Below, in pieces: positions 23,965-33,572 of a DNA stretch of 41,463 nt. A program made the translations under genes and the position numbers. The notes below the pieces were generated by a model. The model saw only the letters and a list, made by a program, of their open reading frames with translations, had not been told where the DNA came from and did no database searches. The stretch is from an uncultured Gemmatimonadota bacterium (lineage in GTDB: Bacteria > Gemmatimonadota > Gemmatimonadetes > Gemmatimonadales > Gemmatimonadaceae), in the NCBI GenBank assembly GCA_902825965.1, contig CADEDA010000024.1, positions 1 to 41,463 on the forward strand, written 5' to 3'. The stretch's first letter is position 1, and each line of letters starts with the position of its first letter.

Positions 23965-24043
23965 GCCGCCGCGCATCCGCGGCAACCGCGGCGTCCGCGG
24001 CGCACCTAGGCCACGGACCCGCGCGCGCGGGAGGTCCGGACAG

Positions 24044-24082
24044 CACGAAGCCCCGGCGCCGACTGGCGTCCGGGGCTTCGTG
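24044..24082. terminator. Strong hairpin between convergent can and groEL
   Basis: CACGAAGCCCCGG (24044-24056) pairs perfectly with CCGGGGCTTCGTG (24070-24082). The intervening bases add CGCC/GGCG pairs, giving about 17 bp with one bulge. There is no long T-run on either strand, but position and strength suggest a bidirectional terminator. The rest of the 23965-24150 gap holds CCGCGG-rich sequence with no gene. Confidence 0.65.
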
Positions 24083-24150
24083 TCGTTGCGGGGACGGTGC
24101 CGCGGCGGCAGGAGCGGCGCGCTGCCGCTCCCGCCGCCGTGGCGCCGGGC

Positions 24151-25797
<1,647 letters not shown>

Positions 25798-25817
25798 TTA
25801 ATGGATGAAGAATCGAG

Positions 25818-26126
25818 TTAGCTGACGACGGCGAGGATGTCGCTCTCGCGGAGGATGAGGAGCTGCTCACCCTCGATGGTGACTTCCGTGCCCGAGTACT
25901 TGCCGTAGAGCACCTTGTCGCCGGCCTTCACTTCCATGGGGACGCGCTTGCCGTCCTCGGTGCGGCCCGGGCCGACCGCGATCACTTCACCCTGCTGCGG
26001 CTTTTCCTTGGCCGTATCCGGGATGTAGAGACCACCACGCATCTGCTCCGTCTCTTCGAGCGCCTTCACAACGACGCGATCTGCGAGCGGGGCCACCTTG
26101 TTCGCGGCTGCAGTCTTCGCTGCCAT
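25818..26126 (-). CDS. groES: Co-chaperonin GroES (10 kDa)
   Basis: GroES is the lid of the GroEL chamber. The 102-residue protein contains [32 protein letters not shown] (including the mobile loop), [27 protein letters not shown] and the ESDILAVV end. It has a short N-terminal extension ([11 protein letters not shown]) before the usual start of the fold. ATG 26126 is preceded by GGAGG at good spacing. The promoter and CIRCE operator lie 44-107 bases upstream. Confidence 0.98.
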   Translation of the reverse strand: MAAKTAAANKVAPLADRVVVKALEETEQMRGGLYIPDTAKEKPQQGEVIAVGPGRTEDGKRVPMEVKAGDKVLYGKYSGTEVTIEGEQLLILRESDILAVVS

Positions 26127-26169
26127 GGGTATCGATCCTCCGACTTGGGTAAGTAAGGAAATGGGGTTG

Positions 26170-26196
26170 CTGGCACTCAGCGATCATGAGTGCTAA
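26170..26196 (-). promoter_or_regulatory. CIRCE element (HrcA operator) of groESL
   Basis: On the minus strand TTAGCACTC (26196-26188), nine bases, then GAGTGCCAG (26178-26170). The first arm matches the CIRCE consensus TTAGCACTC-N9-GAGTGCTAA perfectly and the second has two mismatches. It sits just downstream of the -10 box, in the usual repressor position. HrcA itself is not in the window. Confidence 0.93.
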
Positions 26197-26204
26197 CAAT
26201 CCGA

Positions 26205-26233
26205 AAGGTATGCCGCAGCGCAGCAACAGTCAA
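26205..26233 (-). promoter_or_regulatory. Sigma70-type groES-groEL promoter
   Basis: On the minus strand TTGACT (26233-26228), a 17-base spacer and TACCTT (26210-26205). The transcription start would fall at about the edge of the CIRCE element, so HrcA binding would block initiation. This is a strong match in position and spacing. Confidence 0.8.
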
Positions 26234-26368
26234 CAGGGATTAGCTCCTGCCATTCGTCGCCGTAACCTTCTCTACAACAACGATTTAGACGTCAATCGGA
26301 CTTGTGGCTTCCCGGCTGCTCGCCACCGCATTGGCGCGCCCGGCGAGTCCACCGCATCTTCTCCCGGC

Positions 26369-28033
26369 ATGAACCGCGCCCTCCCGCTCACCGCGCTCGC
26401 CACTGCGGCACTGGTCACCGGCGTCCTCGCCTGCGCGCCCACGCGACTGCAGACCGTCGGCCTGCCCACGGTCGAGCGTGCCGCCACTGCCCAGCCGACG
26501 CTCACCGAATCCCAGGCGATCGAACGCGGCAACGCGCATGTCGCCGCACGTCGATTCCGCGAAGCGATCGCCACCTACACCGACGGCATCGCGGCGACGC
26601 CAACCTCGTCGATGCTGTACCGCTGGCGCGGGCATCGGAGGATCTCCATCCGCGATCTCGGCGGCGCGCAGATCGATCTGGAGTCCTCGGTTGGACTCGA
26701 CACGCTCAACTACGGTGCCCTGTTCCACTTGGGTGTGGTGCATTTCATCAATGGCCACTTCCGGAATGCCGTGGTGTTCTTCTCCCGGGCGGTCCCGGTC
26801 GCCCCCAATCCGGGAGAGCGGGCCGGCAGTCGCGATTGGCTCTGGATGTCGCTCATGCGGGCGGGCGATACCGATTCGGCGGCGGTCGTCATCCGCACCC
26901 TGCCGGACTCGGTCGCCCCGGACTATCCCTATCTCCGGCGACTGCGTCTCTACCGCGGCGAGATCGCCCCCGAGGCGCTCATCGGCGCACAGGACACGGT
27001 CGGCACGGCCCGCGCCACGCTCGCCTACGGGCTCGGCAACTGGTACTTCCTGCGCGGCGACACGGCGCGCGCGTTCGCCGCGTTCCGGGAGGCGATCCGC
27101 GACACCAGCGGTCGCCCCGCGTTCGGCTACATCGCCGCCGAGTCGGAACTCGCCGGGCGCACGCCGCATGAGGAACGCCTCGACCGGTACACCGCCGCCG
27201 CGCGCTGCCTGGACGCGGCACCGCCCGACGCCTTCGTCCGCCGGAACATCTCGCTCGCCGCGACGACCGCCCAGCCCGTCGGCATCCCTGCCGGCGGTCC
27301 CGCGGCCGCCGCGCTCCGCACGGAGCTCGACTCCCTGCTGGCCCGCACGGCGGCGCGACTGCGGCGCGACCTGTCGCTCGCGTTCGCGTCCGTGGACTCC
27401 CTGGCGGCGCCGGTGGACGCGCAGCTCGATTGGCGCGACATCAACACGGCGCTGTTCGTCACGCTGCGCAGCGATGACGGCCCACGGCTGTACCATCGCC
27501 CGCGGTCCCCGCAGGACCGCGCGAGCGTCCACGCCGGCGCCGAGGCGATCCGCCGGGCGCTCGAAGCCGTGCTCCGCGACCCGGCGACCCGCTTCCGTTG
27601 GCCTGACGGGACCGCGAAGGCGCTGTGGTCGATGAGCCTCGGCTTCACGGCGAGCCCCGTGTCGGTAGCCACCGACGTCGCGCGCCCGGGCGCGGTGGTG
27701 TTCTCCGCACCGACACCCATCCCGCAGGGCGCACGCGTCCTGCGGTCCGCGATGCCCCGCTATCCGGCGAGCGAACGGGCCAGCGGCATGGAGGCCAGCG
27801 TGCGCTTCCAGTTCGTCATCGACACGATGGGCCGGGTGGACACCTCGACGGTGCGCGAGAGCTGGCCGGTCGGCACCCCGCGGCAGGTCGGCGAACGAGG
27901 CGAGCGGTACCGGCGCTTCGTCGATGCCGCGCGTGCGGTGCTGCCCAGCTTGCAGTTCGCGCCGGCGACCATGGCCGGCTGCCGCGTGCCGACGACGGTC
28001 CAGCAGTCGTTCGAGTTCCGCCTCGCGCCGTGA
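26369..28033 (+). CDS. TPR lipoprotein with C-terminal TonB-like domain
   Basis: This 554-residue product starts at ATG 26369 with a signal sequence and lipobox V-L-A-C (Cys22), so it is probably anchored to an envelope membrane. Residues about 45-260 form TPR-like helical repeats (AIERGNAHVAARRFREAIATY, GALFHLGVVHFINGHFRNAV, LAYGLGNWYFLRGDTARAF). The C-terminal ~100 residues (LRSAMPRYPASERASGMEASVRFQFVIDTMG) resemble a TonB C-terminal domain, which normally contacts outer-membrane receptors. Function is unknown. It is divergent from groES. The frame open upstream to 26186 runs through the groES promoter and is not coding. The stop overlaps the ankyrin gene start as GTGA. Confidence 0.82.
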   Translation: MNRALPLTALATAALVTGVLACAPTRLQTVGLPTVERAATAQPTLTESQAIERGNAHVAARRFREAIATYTDGIAATPTSSMLYRWRGHRRISIRDLGGAQIDLESSVGLDTLNYGALFHLGVVHFINGHFRNAVVFFSRAVPVAPNPGERAGSRDWLWMSLMRAGDTDSAAVVIRTLPDSVAPDYPYLRRLRLYRGEIAPEALIGAQDTVGTARATLAYGLGNWYFLRGDTARAFAAFREAIRDTSGRPAFGYIAAESELAGRTPHEERLDRYTAAARCLDAAPPDAFVRRNISLAATTAQPVGIPAGGPAAAALRTELDSLLARTAARLRRDLSLAFASVDSLAAPVDAQLDWRDINTALFVTLRSDDGPRLYHRPRSPQDRASVHAGAEAIRRALEAVLRDPATRFRWPDGTAKALWSMSLGFTASPVSVATDVARPGAVVFSAPTPIPQGARVLRSAMPRYPASERASGMEASVRFQFVIDTMGRVDTSTVRESWPVGTPRQVGERGERYRRFVDAARAVLPSLQFAPATMAGCRVPTTVQQSFEFRLAP

Positions 28034-29175
28034 GGGTGGTCACGCCGGCGGACGCAGAGGGGTGGGACGCGCTCACGCGGCTCTGCTTCCTGCCGCCGTT
28101 CGCCCAGACCGAGGAGAACCGCGCGGTGCGACTCGCCGAGGCCCGCGCGTTGCTGGAGGCCGGCGCAGATCCGAACAGCGGATTCCTCGACCGCTCGCAC
28201 GCCCCACACGAGAGCATGCAACGCGTCCTCTATGCCGCCGCGGCGATCCATCGCGACGCGGCGCTCACGGCGCTGTTGCTCGCCTTCGGGGCGGATCCGA
28301 ACGACGACGAAACCACCTATCACACGCCGGAGAGCTACGACAACGCCACGCTCGAGCTCCTGGTGCACACGGGCCGCCTGAGCGCCGAGAGCCTTGCCAC
28401 CTTGCTGCTGCGCAAGTGCGACTGGCACGACCTGCGCGGCGTGCGCTGGCTGCTGGAGCACGGTGCCGATCCGCTCGACACCACGCGCTGGACCCACAGC
28501 ATCCTGCACCACGCCCTCTCTCGCGAGAACGACCTCGAGGTCGTCCAGCTCCTGCTCGACTACGGCGCGGACCCGCAACGGATGGTCGAAGGCACGACCG
28601 CCATCGCCTGCGCCGCTCGCTGCGGGCGGGGCGACGTGCTCGATGCGATGGCGCGCCGCGGCATCCCGCTGCGGGTCGACGGAGCCGACGCCCTGCTGGC
28701 CGCCTGCGCCCGAGGACACGGTGCGGCGTCGCGCATGATCGCCGAGTCGCAGCCCGACGCGCTGGCGCAGGTGCGGGCTATGGCCGGGCACGTGCTGCCC
28801 CAGTTCGCTGCCGCCGGAAACGCCGTCGGCCTGCGGCTGCTGCTCGACCTCGGACTCCCGGTGGACGCAAGGCGCCCCGCGGAGTTCCGGTACCTCGACT
28901 ACGCCTCCGGCGGCACGGCGCTCCACTCGGCCGCCTGGCGCGGGCGCAGCGCGGCGCTCCGCGCCCTGCTCGAGCGGGGCGCCGACGTGCACCTGCGGGA
29001 TGGCGACGGGCGCAGTGCTCTGCAACTCGCCGTGAAGGCCTGCGTCGATTCACACTGGACCGATCGCCGCGACCCCGAGGCGGTGGCGGCACTGCTCGAT
29101 GCCGGCGCCTCGGCGGAGGGCGTCCGCATACCGACCGGCTACGCCGCGATCGACGGACTCCTCAGCGGGCGCTGA
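28030..29175 (+). CDS. Ankyrin-repeat protein
   Basis: The 381-residue protein from GTG 28030 carries multiple ankyrin-like repeats: ARALLEAGADPNSG, LTALLLAFGADPNDD, GVRWLLEHGADPLDT, EVVQLLLDYGADPQRM, GLRLLLDLGLPVDAR, ALRALLERGADVHLRDGDGRSAL and AVAALLDAGASAEG. There is no signal peptide, so it is probably cytoplasmic. Ankyrin repeats bind other proteins; no enzymatic domain is seen. The GTGA overlap with the TPR lipoprotein suggests the two are made together. The 3' end overlaps the convergent coaX by 14 bases. Confidence 0.85.
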   Translation: MRVVTPADAEGWDALTRLCFLPPFAQTEENRAVRLAEARALLEAGADPNSGFLDRSHAPHESMQRVLYAAAAIHRDAALTALLLAFGADPNDDETTYHTPESYDNATLELLVHTGRLSAESLATLLLRKCDWHDLRGVRWLLEHGADPLDTTRWTHSILHHALSRENDLEVVQLLLDYGADPQRMVEGTTAIACAARCGRGDVLDAMARRGIPLRVDGADALLAACARGHGAASRMIAESQPDALAQVRAMAGHVLPQFAAAGNAVGLRLLLDLGLPVDARRPAEFRYLDYASGGTALHSAAWRGRSAALRALLERGADVHLRDGDGRSALQLAVKACVDSHWTDRRDPEAVAALLDAGASAEGVRIPTGYAAIDGLLSGR

Positions 29176-29938
29176 GCATGGCGTAGGCCATGCGCAACCC
29201 GTGCAGCGTGAGGTCGGGATCGACCAGCTCGATCTCCTCGCAGAAGGGCTTGATGGACGCGGCGAGTCCGCCGGTCGCGAGCACCTTGGGCTGCTGCGGA
29301 CGCGGCCATTCCTTCTTGATCCGCCGCACGATGCCATCGACGGAGTCGGCGGCACCGAACACCACGCCGGCGCGAATGCACTCTTCGGTGCGCGTGCCGA
29401 TCACCTTCTTGGGCGCCACGAGTTCCGTCGCCGGGAGCTTGGAGGTGCGACGGAACAGCGTCTCGGCCGAGGTGCGCACCCCCGGCTGGATGACGCCGCC
29501 GAGGAAGACACCATCGGCGGTGATGCAGTCGTAGGTCGTCGCCGTGCCGAGGTCCACCACGATGCAGTCCGCGCGGTGGATGCGGCTGGCGGCCAGTGTA
29601 TTGATGATCCGATCGGCCCCGACGGTCATCGGCTCGTCCACCGCAAGGGTGATTCCGAGCGCCGAGCGCGCGTCGACAATCACCGGCTTCACACCGATGA
29701 TCCGCGCGAACGCTTCGGCGAGCGGTGCCGTGACACTCGGCACCACCGACCCGATGGCCGAGCCACTGAGGTCCGACGGCTTCACGTCGCTGGCCGCGAG
29801 CAGGTTGCGCAGCAGGAGGTAGACCTCGTCGGGCGTGCGCGCCGCATCCGTGGTGACTCGCCAGTGATCGGTGACGATCTCACCCGTGCAGAGCCCGAGC
29901 GTCGTCTCGGTGTTGCCTACATCGGCCACGAGCAGCAT
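29162..29938 (-). CDS. coaX: Type III pantothenate kinase
   Basis: CoaX phosphorylates pantothenate, the first step of coenzyme A synthesis. The 258-residue protein has the acetate kinase/Hsp70-fold motifs of the family: DVGNTETTLG at the N-terminus, GADRIINTLAA, VDLGTATTYDCI, FLGGVIQPGVRTSAE and VLATGGLA. The start is ATG 29938, eight bases after the birA stop, an arrangement (birA-coaX) that is common in bacteria. The 3' end overlaps the convergent ankyrin gene. Confidence 0.96.
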   Translation of the reverse strand: MLLVADVGNTETTLGLCTGEIVTDHWRVTTDAARTPDEVYLLLRNLLAASDVKPSDLSGSAIGSVVPSVTAPLAEAFARIIGVKPVIVDARSALGITLAVDEPMTVGADRIINTLAASRIHRADCIVVDLGTATTYDCITADGVFLGGVIQPGVRTSAETLFRRTSKLPATELVAPKKVIGTRTEECIRAGVVFGAADSVDGIVRRIKKEWPRPQQPKVLATGGLAASIKPFCEEIELVDPDLTLHGLRMAYAMLSAR

Positions 29939-29945
29939 CAGTACC

Positions 29946-30677
29946 TCAGGTGGAAGCGAGGACCAGCGAGCCGGCGCGGAAGGCCGCCACGCCGTCGGGG
30001 GTTTCGACCAGGAGTTCGCCGGTCGGCGAGACCCCGCGGACCGTGCCCTCGGCCGGCTGCGAGACGCGGCGTCCCACCGCGAAATCGCGCGTCGCGAACT
30101 CGGCGAGCTCGGCGTCCGTCAACGGTCCGGTGGCGAAGGCGGCCGCGCGCACGGCGGGCACGGATTCGGCGAGCACTTCCAGCGGAGTCGCGCCACCGAG
30201 TGACGCGGCGTCCGCGCGGTCACTGGGCGGCAGCAGGTTGATGCCGAGTCCGATGGCGACCCATTCCGGTTGCGGCCCGCGCCAACGCGCCTCGACCAGG
30301 ATGCCGGCCAGCTTGCGCTGCCGCACGTACAGGTCGTTGGGCCACTTCAACTGGATGGGCCCGTCACTCCAGCGCTCGAGCACCGGCGCCAGGCGGAGAC
30401 CGATGCGCAGCGACAGCACGTCCAGGCCCGTACCCACGCGCGGACGCTCGAGCAGCGTCATCCAGATGCCGGCCCCCCACGTGGAACTCCATGCGCGACC
30501 GGCACGGCCGCGTCCCGCGGTCTGCTCCTCGGCGAGCACCAGGCTGCCCGCCGGGGCGCCCTGCGTGGCGAGCGCATGGGCGAAATCCATGGTACTGGTG
30601 AGCTGGGCGTGGGTCGACACCTGCGGCAACGCGAGGACCCGCGCGAGCGCGGTCGCGTCATGCCCGAGCCAGCTCAC
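29946..30677 (-). CDS. birA: Biotin-[acetyl-CoA-carboxylase] ligase
   Basis: This enzyme attaches biotin to carboxylases such as acetyl-CoA carboxylase. At 243 residues it lacks the N-terminal DNA-binding domain, so it is a mono-functional (class I) ligase with no biotin-repressor role. Motifs: TSTMDFAHAL, TAGRGRAGRAWSS (biotinyl-AMP loop), IQLKWPNDLYVRQRKLAGILVE and VAIGLGINL, then a small C-terminal SH3-like domain (GTVRGVSPTGELLVETPDG). It starts at GTG 30677, overlapping the uppP stop as GTGA. The frame continuing to 31223 is a shadow of uppP. Confidence 0.94.
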   Translation of the reverse strand: MSWLGHDATALARVLALPQVSTHAQLTSTMDFAHALATQGAPAGSLVLAEEQTAGRGRAGRAWSSTWGAGIWMTLLERPRVGTGLDVLSLRIGLRLAPVLERWSDGPIQLKWPNDLYVRQRKLAGILVEARWRGPQPEWVAIGLGINLLPPSDRADAASLGGATPLEVLAESVPAVRAAAFATGPLTDAELAEFATRDFAVGRRVSQPAEGTVRGVSPTGELLVETPDGVAAFRAGSLVLAST

Positions 30678-31492
30678 CACCCGCCCCGCGTGAAGATGAG
30701 CCCGAGGATGAGGGCACCCAGCGCGAAGCGGTAGACGGCGAAGATGCCGTAGCCGCGTCGCGAGACGTAGCGCAGCAGCACCGTGATCGCGAGCCACGAC
30801 GACAACGCCGCCGTGACCACGCCGACGGCCAGGGGCAGCGTGATGCCCGTCTCCCGCACGGCGTCCGGCACCTTGAGGATCGCCGCCGCCAGCACGATCG
30901 GCATCGACATGAGGAACGAGAAGACCGCGGCCGTGGCGCGGTCGAACCCGAGCGCCCGTCCGGCGGTGATCGTGGACCCCGAGCGGGACACCCCGGGCAC
31001 CAACGCCAGCACCTGCGCGCAGCCGACGAACAACGCGTCGCGCCAGGTCATCGACGCACGGTCGCGATCCCGCGGCGTCCGGGCGTCGATGAGCCAGAGG
31101 GCGGCGCCCATCACGATCAGCGCGATCGCGGTCACGATGGGTGCGCGGAACACCGTCTCGGCGTACTCCTCGAGCAGCACGCCTGCGACGGCCGCCGGGA
31201 TGGTGGCGATGATGATGAACCACGCACGGCGCGAGCGGTCATCGACCGGCTTCCGGTGGCGCAGCAGGGTGAAGCCGCCGGCGATGAGGCCGCCCCATTC
31301 GCTGCGGAAGTACCACGTGAGCGCCACCAGCGTCCCCACGTGCAGGGCGAGGTCGAACCCCAGGCCCGCGGGCTGCCATCCGAACACCCACGGCGTGAGC
31401 GAGAGGTGCGCCGAACTCGAGACCGGCAGGAACTCGGTGAGTCCCTGCAGCGCGCCCAGCACGAAGGCCTGGAAGACCGTCAGTTCTTGCAT
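30674..31492 (-). CDS. uppP: Undecaprenyl-diphosphate phosphatase UppP (BacA)
   Basis: This integral inner-membrane enzyme recycles undecaprenyl pyrophosphate to the monophosphate carrier used for peptidoglycan and other glycans. The 272-residue protein shows the two BacA signatures, GLTEFLPVSSSAHL near the N-terminus and VPGVSRSGSTITAG in the middle, within about eight membrane helices. The start is ATG 31492, 19 bases after the bshA stop. The stop overlaps birA. Confidence 0.97.
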   Translation of the reverse strand: MQELTVFQAFVLGALQGLTEFLPVSSSAHLSLTPWVFGWQPAGLGFDLALHVGTLVALTWYFRSEWGGLIAGGFTLLRHRKPVDDRSRRAWFIIIATIPAAVAGVLLEEYAETVFRAPIVTAIALIVMGAALWLIDARTPRDRDRASMTWRDALFVGCAQVLALVPGVSRSGSTITAGRALGFDRATAAVFSFLMSMPIVLAAAILKVPDAVRETGITLPLAVGVVTAALSSWLAITVLLRYVSRRGYGIFAVYRFALGALILGLIFTRGGW

Positions 31493-31511
31493 CGCCGAAA
31501 GCTAGCGGGAC

Positions 31512-32645
31512 TCAACGCGCCTGTTCCAGCGCTTCGGCGTAGATCTGCTCGTACTGCCGCACCACGTCGGCGGTGGCGAACCGCGCCCTGGCATCGGCCT
31601 GCGCGGCGGCGGAGACGGTGGCCCAGCGGTCCGGCTCGAGCAGGGCGAGTGCGGCAGCCGCCATGCCATCGACGTCCCCGAGGGGCAGGAGCGCCCCGGT
31701 CACGCCGTCGCGCACCACCTCGGGCACACCGCCGACGCGCGCCGCCACCACCGGCACACCGCTGGCGAGCGCCTCGAGGGCGCTCAGGCCGAAGCTCTCC
31801 GATTCGGAGGGGAACACATACATGTCCGCCGCGGCGAGCAGCGGCGCGACCGCGTCGATCTTCCCGAGGAACTTCACGTCACCCGCGACCCCGAGCGTCC
31901 GGGCCTCCTCCTCGGCGGCCCCGCGATCCGGGCCGTCGCCGACCATCACGAGAACACTCGGACGCACCGCGCGGATCTTGGCGAACACGCGCACCACGTC
32001 GCGCACCCGCTTCACGGGGCGGAAGTTGGAGATGTGCATGATCACGGGCTTCCCGCCGCCCAGCTCCTCGTGCAACGCGGTGCCGTGGCTGCGGCGGTCG
32101 AACACGGTGGGGTCCACGAAGTTCGGCACCACATCCACGCGACAGTTGTTGCAGCCGAAGGCGCGCACGGTCTCGTCCTTCAGCCACTGCGAGACCGAGG
32201 TGATGCGGTCGGAGCGTTCGATCGAGAAGCGCGTGATGGCGTGGTAGGAGTGGTCCTGACCGACGATCGTGATGTCGGTGCCGTGCAGCGTGGTGACAAC
32301 GGGCAGCCGCTTGCCCTGCTCGCGCAGCATCTCCTTCGCGATCCAGGCGCTGGTCGCGTGCGGGATCGCGTAGTGCACGTGCAGCAGGTCCAGACCCTGC
32401 GACAACACCACGTCGTGCATGCGTACGGCGAGGGCGAGATCGTACGGCGGGTACTCGAACAGCGGGTAGTTGCCGATGCTGACTTCGTGGAAGAAGACGC
32501 GCGGCAGGAAGTGCGGCAGCCGGAACGGGTGCTCGTACGAGATGAAGTGCACCTCGTGCCCGCGCGCCGCGAGTGCGATGCCGAGTTCCGTGGCGACGGC
32601 ACCGGAACCGCCGTAGGTGGGATAACAGGTGATGCCGACCTTCAC
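31512..32645 (-). CDS. bshA: BshA-type GT4 glycosyltransferase (N-acetylglucosaminyl-L-malate synthase)
   Basis: BshA makes GlcNAc-malate from UDP-GlcNAc and L-malate, the first step of bacillithiol synthesis. The 377-residue protein opens with KVGITCYPTYGGSGAVATELG, the hallmark of BshA among GT4 enzymes. It also has HFISYEHPFRLP, LLHVHYAIPHA, TTLHGTDITIVGQD, NFRPVKRV, and the nucleotide-sugar site FPSESESFGLSALEALASGVPVVA. The start is GTG 32645, overlapping the miaA stop as GTGA. The downstream bacillithiol genes bshB and bshC are not in the window. A different acceptor sugar transfer is possible but less likely. Confidence 0.88.
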   Translation of the reverse strand: MKVGITCYPTYGGSGAVATELGIALAARGHEVHFISYEHPFRLPHFLPRVFFHEVSIGNYPLFEYPPYDLALAVRMHDVVLSQGLDLLHVHYAIPHATSAWIAKEMLREQGKRLPVVTTLHGTDITIVGQDHSYHAITRFSIERSDRITSVSQWLKDETVRAFGCNNCRVDVVPNFVDPTVFDRRSHGTALHEELGGGKPVIMHISNFRPVKRVRDVVRVFAKIRAVRPSVLVMVGDGPDRGAAEEEARTLGVAGDVKFLGKIDAVAPLLAAADMYVFPSESESFGLSALEALASGVPVVAARVGGVPEVVRDGVTGALLPLGDVDGMAAAALALLEPDRWATVSAAAQADARARFATADVVRQYEQIYAEALEQAR

Positions 32646-33568
32646 GTGCGTTCTCCTTCGCGGAACCAGCGGCCGGCCTGCGCCGCGGCGTCAGGGGATC
32701 TCGGGTCGAGCCGCAGGACGGACGGCTCGTCGTGCAGTTGGTGACGGAACCAGGTGCGCTGGCGCTTCGCGTACTGCCGGGTGCGGACGAGCACCGTCTC
32801 GCGCGCGGCCGCCAGCCCGCCCTGCTCCACTGCGTCACGAATCTCACGATAGCCGCAGGCGTTCCAAGCCGGCGCGTCCGCCGGCACCCGCGGGAGCAAT
32901 CGGCGCACCTCGTCCTCCCATCCCGCCGCGACCATCGCCTCGAGCCGGCCGCGCAGGCGGTCCTGCAGGGCCTCACCGGGGTCGACGATCAGCCAACGCG
33001 CCGCCCGCCGTGCCGCGCCGCCGAGTCGGGCCTGCGCCGCGTGCAGGTCGGTGAGCCGGCGCCCCGTGAGCAGCGCGACCTCCGCGGCACGGAGCAGCTG
33101 CGTCCGCCCGAGGTGCGCCCGGCCGGCATCGAGTTCCAGCACCATCTTCCGCAGTGCCGCCGTGTCGAACTTCGCGAGCGAGGCTTGCAGGTCGGCGCGC
33201 GCCGCCGGGTCCATGGGAGGCTCCTCGGCCAGCGGCGTCACGAGCGCGCGCAGCCAGAGGCCCGTCCCGCCCACCACGACCACGCGGGCACCTGCCGCGG
33301 TCGCGGCGTCGATCCACCCGGCGGCGGCCTTGGCCCAGCGCGCGGCGGACCAGCGTTCTGTCGGTTCGGCCACGTCGATCCCGTCGTGTGGCACCCGGGC
33401 CCGCTCGGCGTGCGTCGGCTTGGCGGTGCCGATGTCGAAGCCGCGGTAGATCTGTCGCGAGTCGGCACTGACGATCCGCGCCCCCTCCGACTCGGCGATC
33501 GCCATCGCGAGGGCCGATTTCCCCGCCCCAGTGGGACCGGCGATGATGTGGATCGTGGGACTCGCCAT
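32642..33568 (-). CDS. miaA: tRNA dimethylallyltransferase MiaA
   Basis: MiaA prenylates A37 of tRNAs that read UNN codons. The 308-residue protein has the P-loop IIAGPTGAGKSALA, VSADSRQIYRGFDIGTAKPT, VVVGGTGLWLRAL, WNACGYREIRDAVEQG and RTRQYAKRQRTWFR. The start is ATG 33568, four bases after the mutL stop; the frame extends to 33679 inside mutL without similarity. The mutL-miaA pairing is common in bacteria. Confidence 0.96.
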   Translation of the reverse strand: MASPTIHIIAGPTGAGKSALAMAIAESEGARIVSADSRQIYRGFDIGTAKPTHAERARVPHDGIDVAEPTERWSAARWAKAAAGWIDAATAAGARVVVVGGTGLWLRALVTPLAEEPPMDPAARADLQASLAKFDTAALRKMVLELDAGRAHLGRTQLLRAAEVALLTGRRLTDLHAAQARLGGAARRAARWLIVDPGEALQDRLRGRLEAMVAAGWEDEVRRLLPRVPADAPAWNACGYREIRDAVEQGGLAAARETVLVRTRQYAKRQRTWFRHQLHDEPSVLRLDPRSPDAAAQAGRWFREGERT

Positions 33569-33572
33569 CCGC

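Noticed and set aside
23965-24043. CCGCGG-rich repeats after carbonic anhydrase as a repeat element
   Set aside because: Only a few short, irregular copies that are expected by chance at this base composition.
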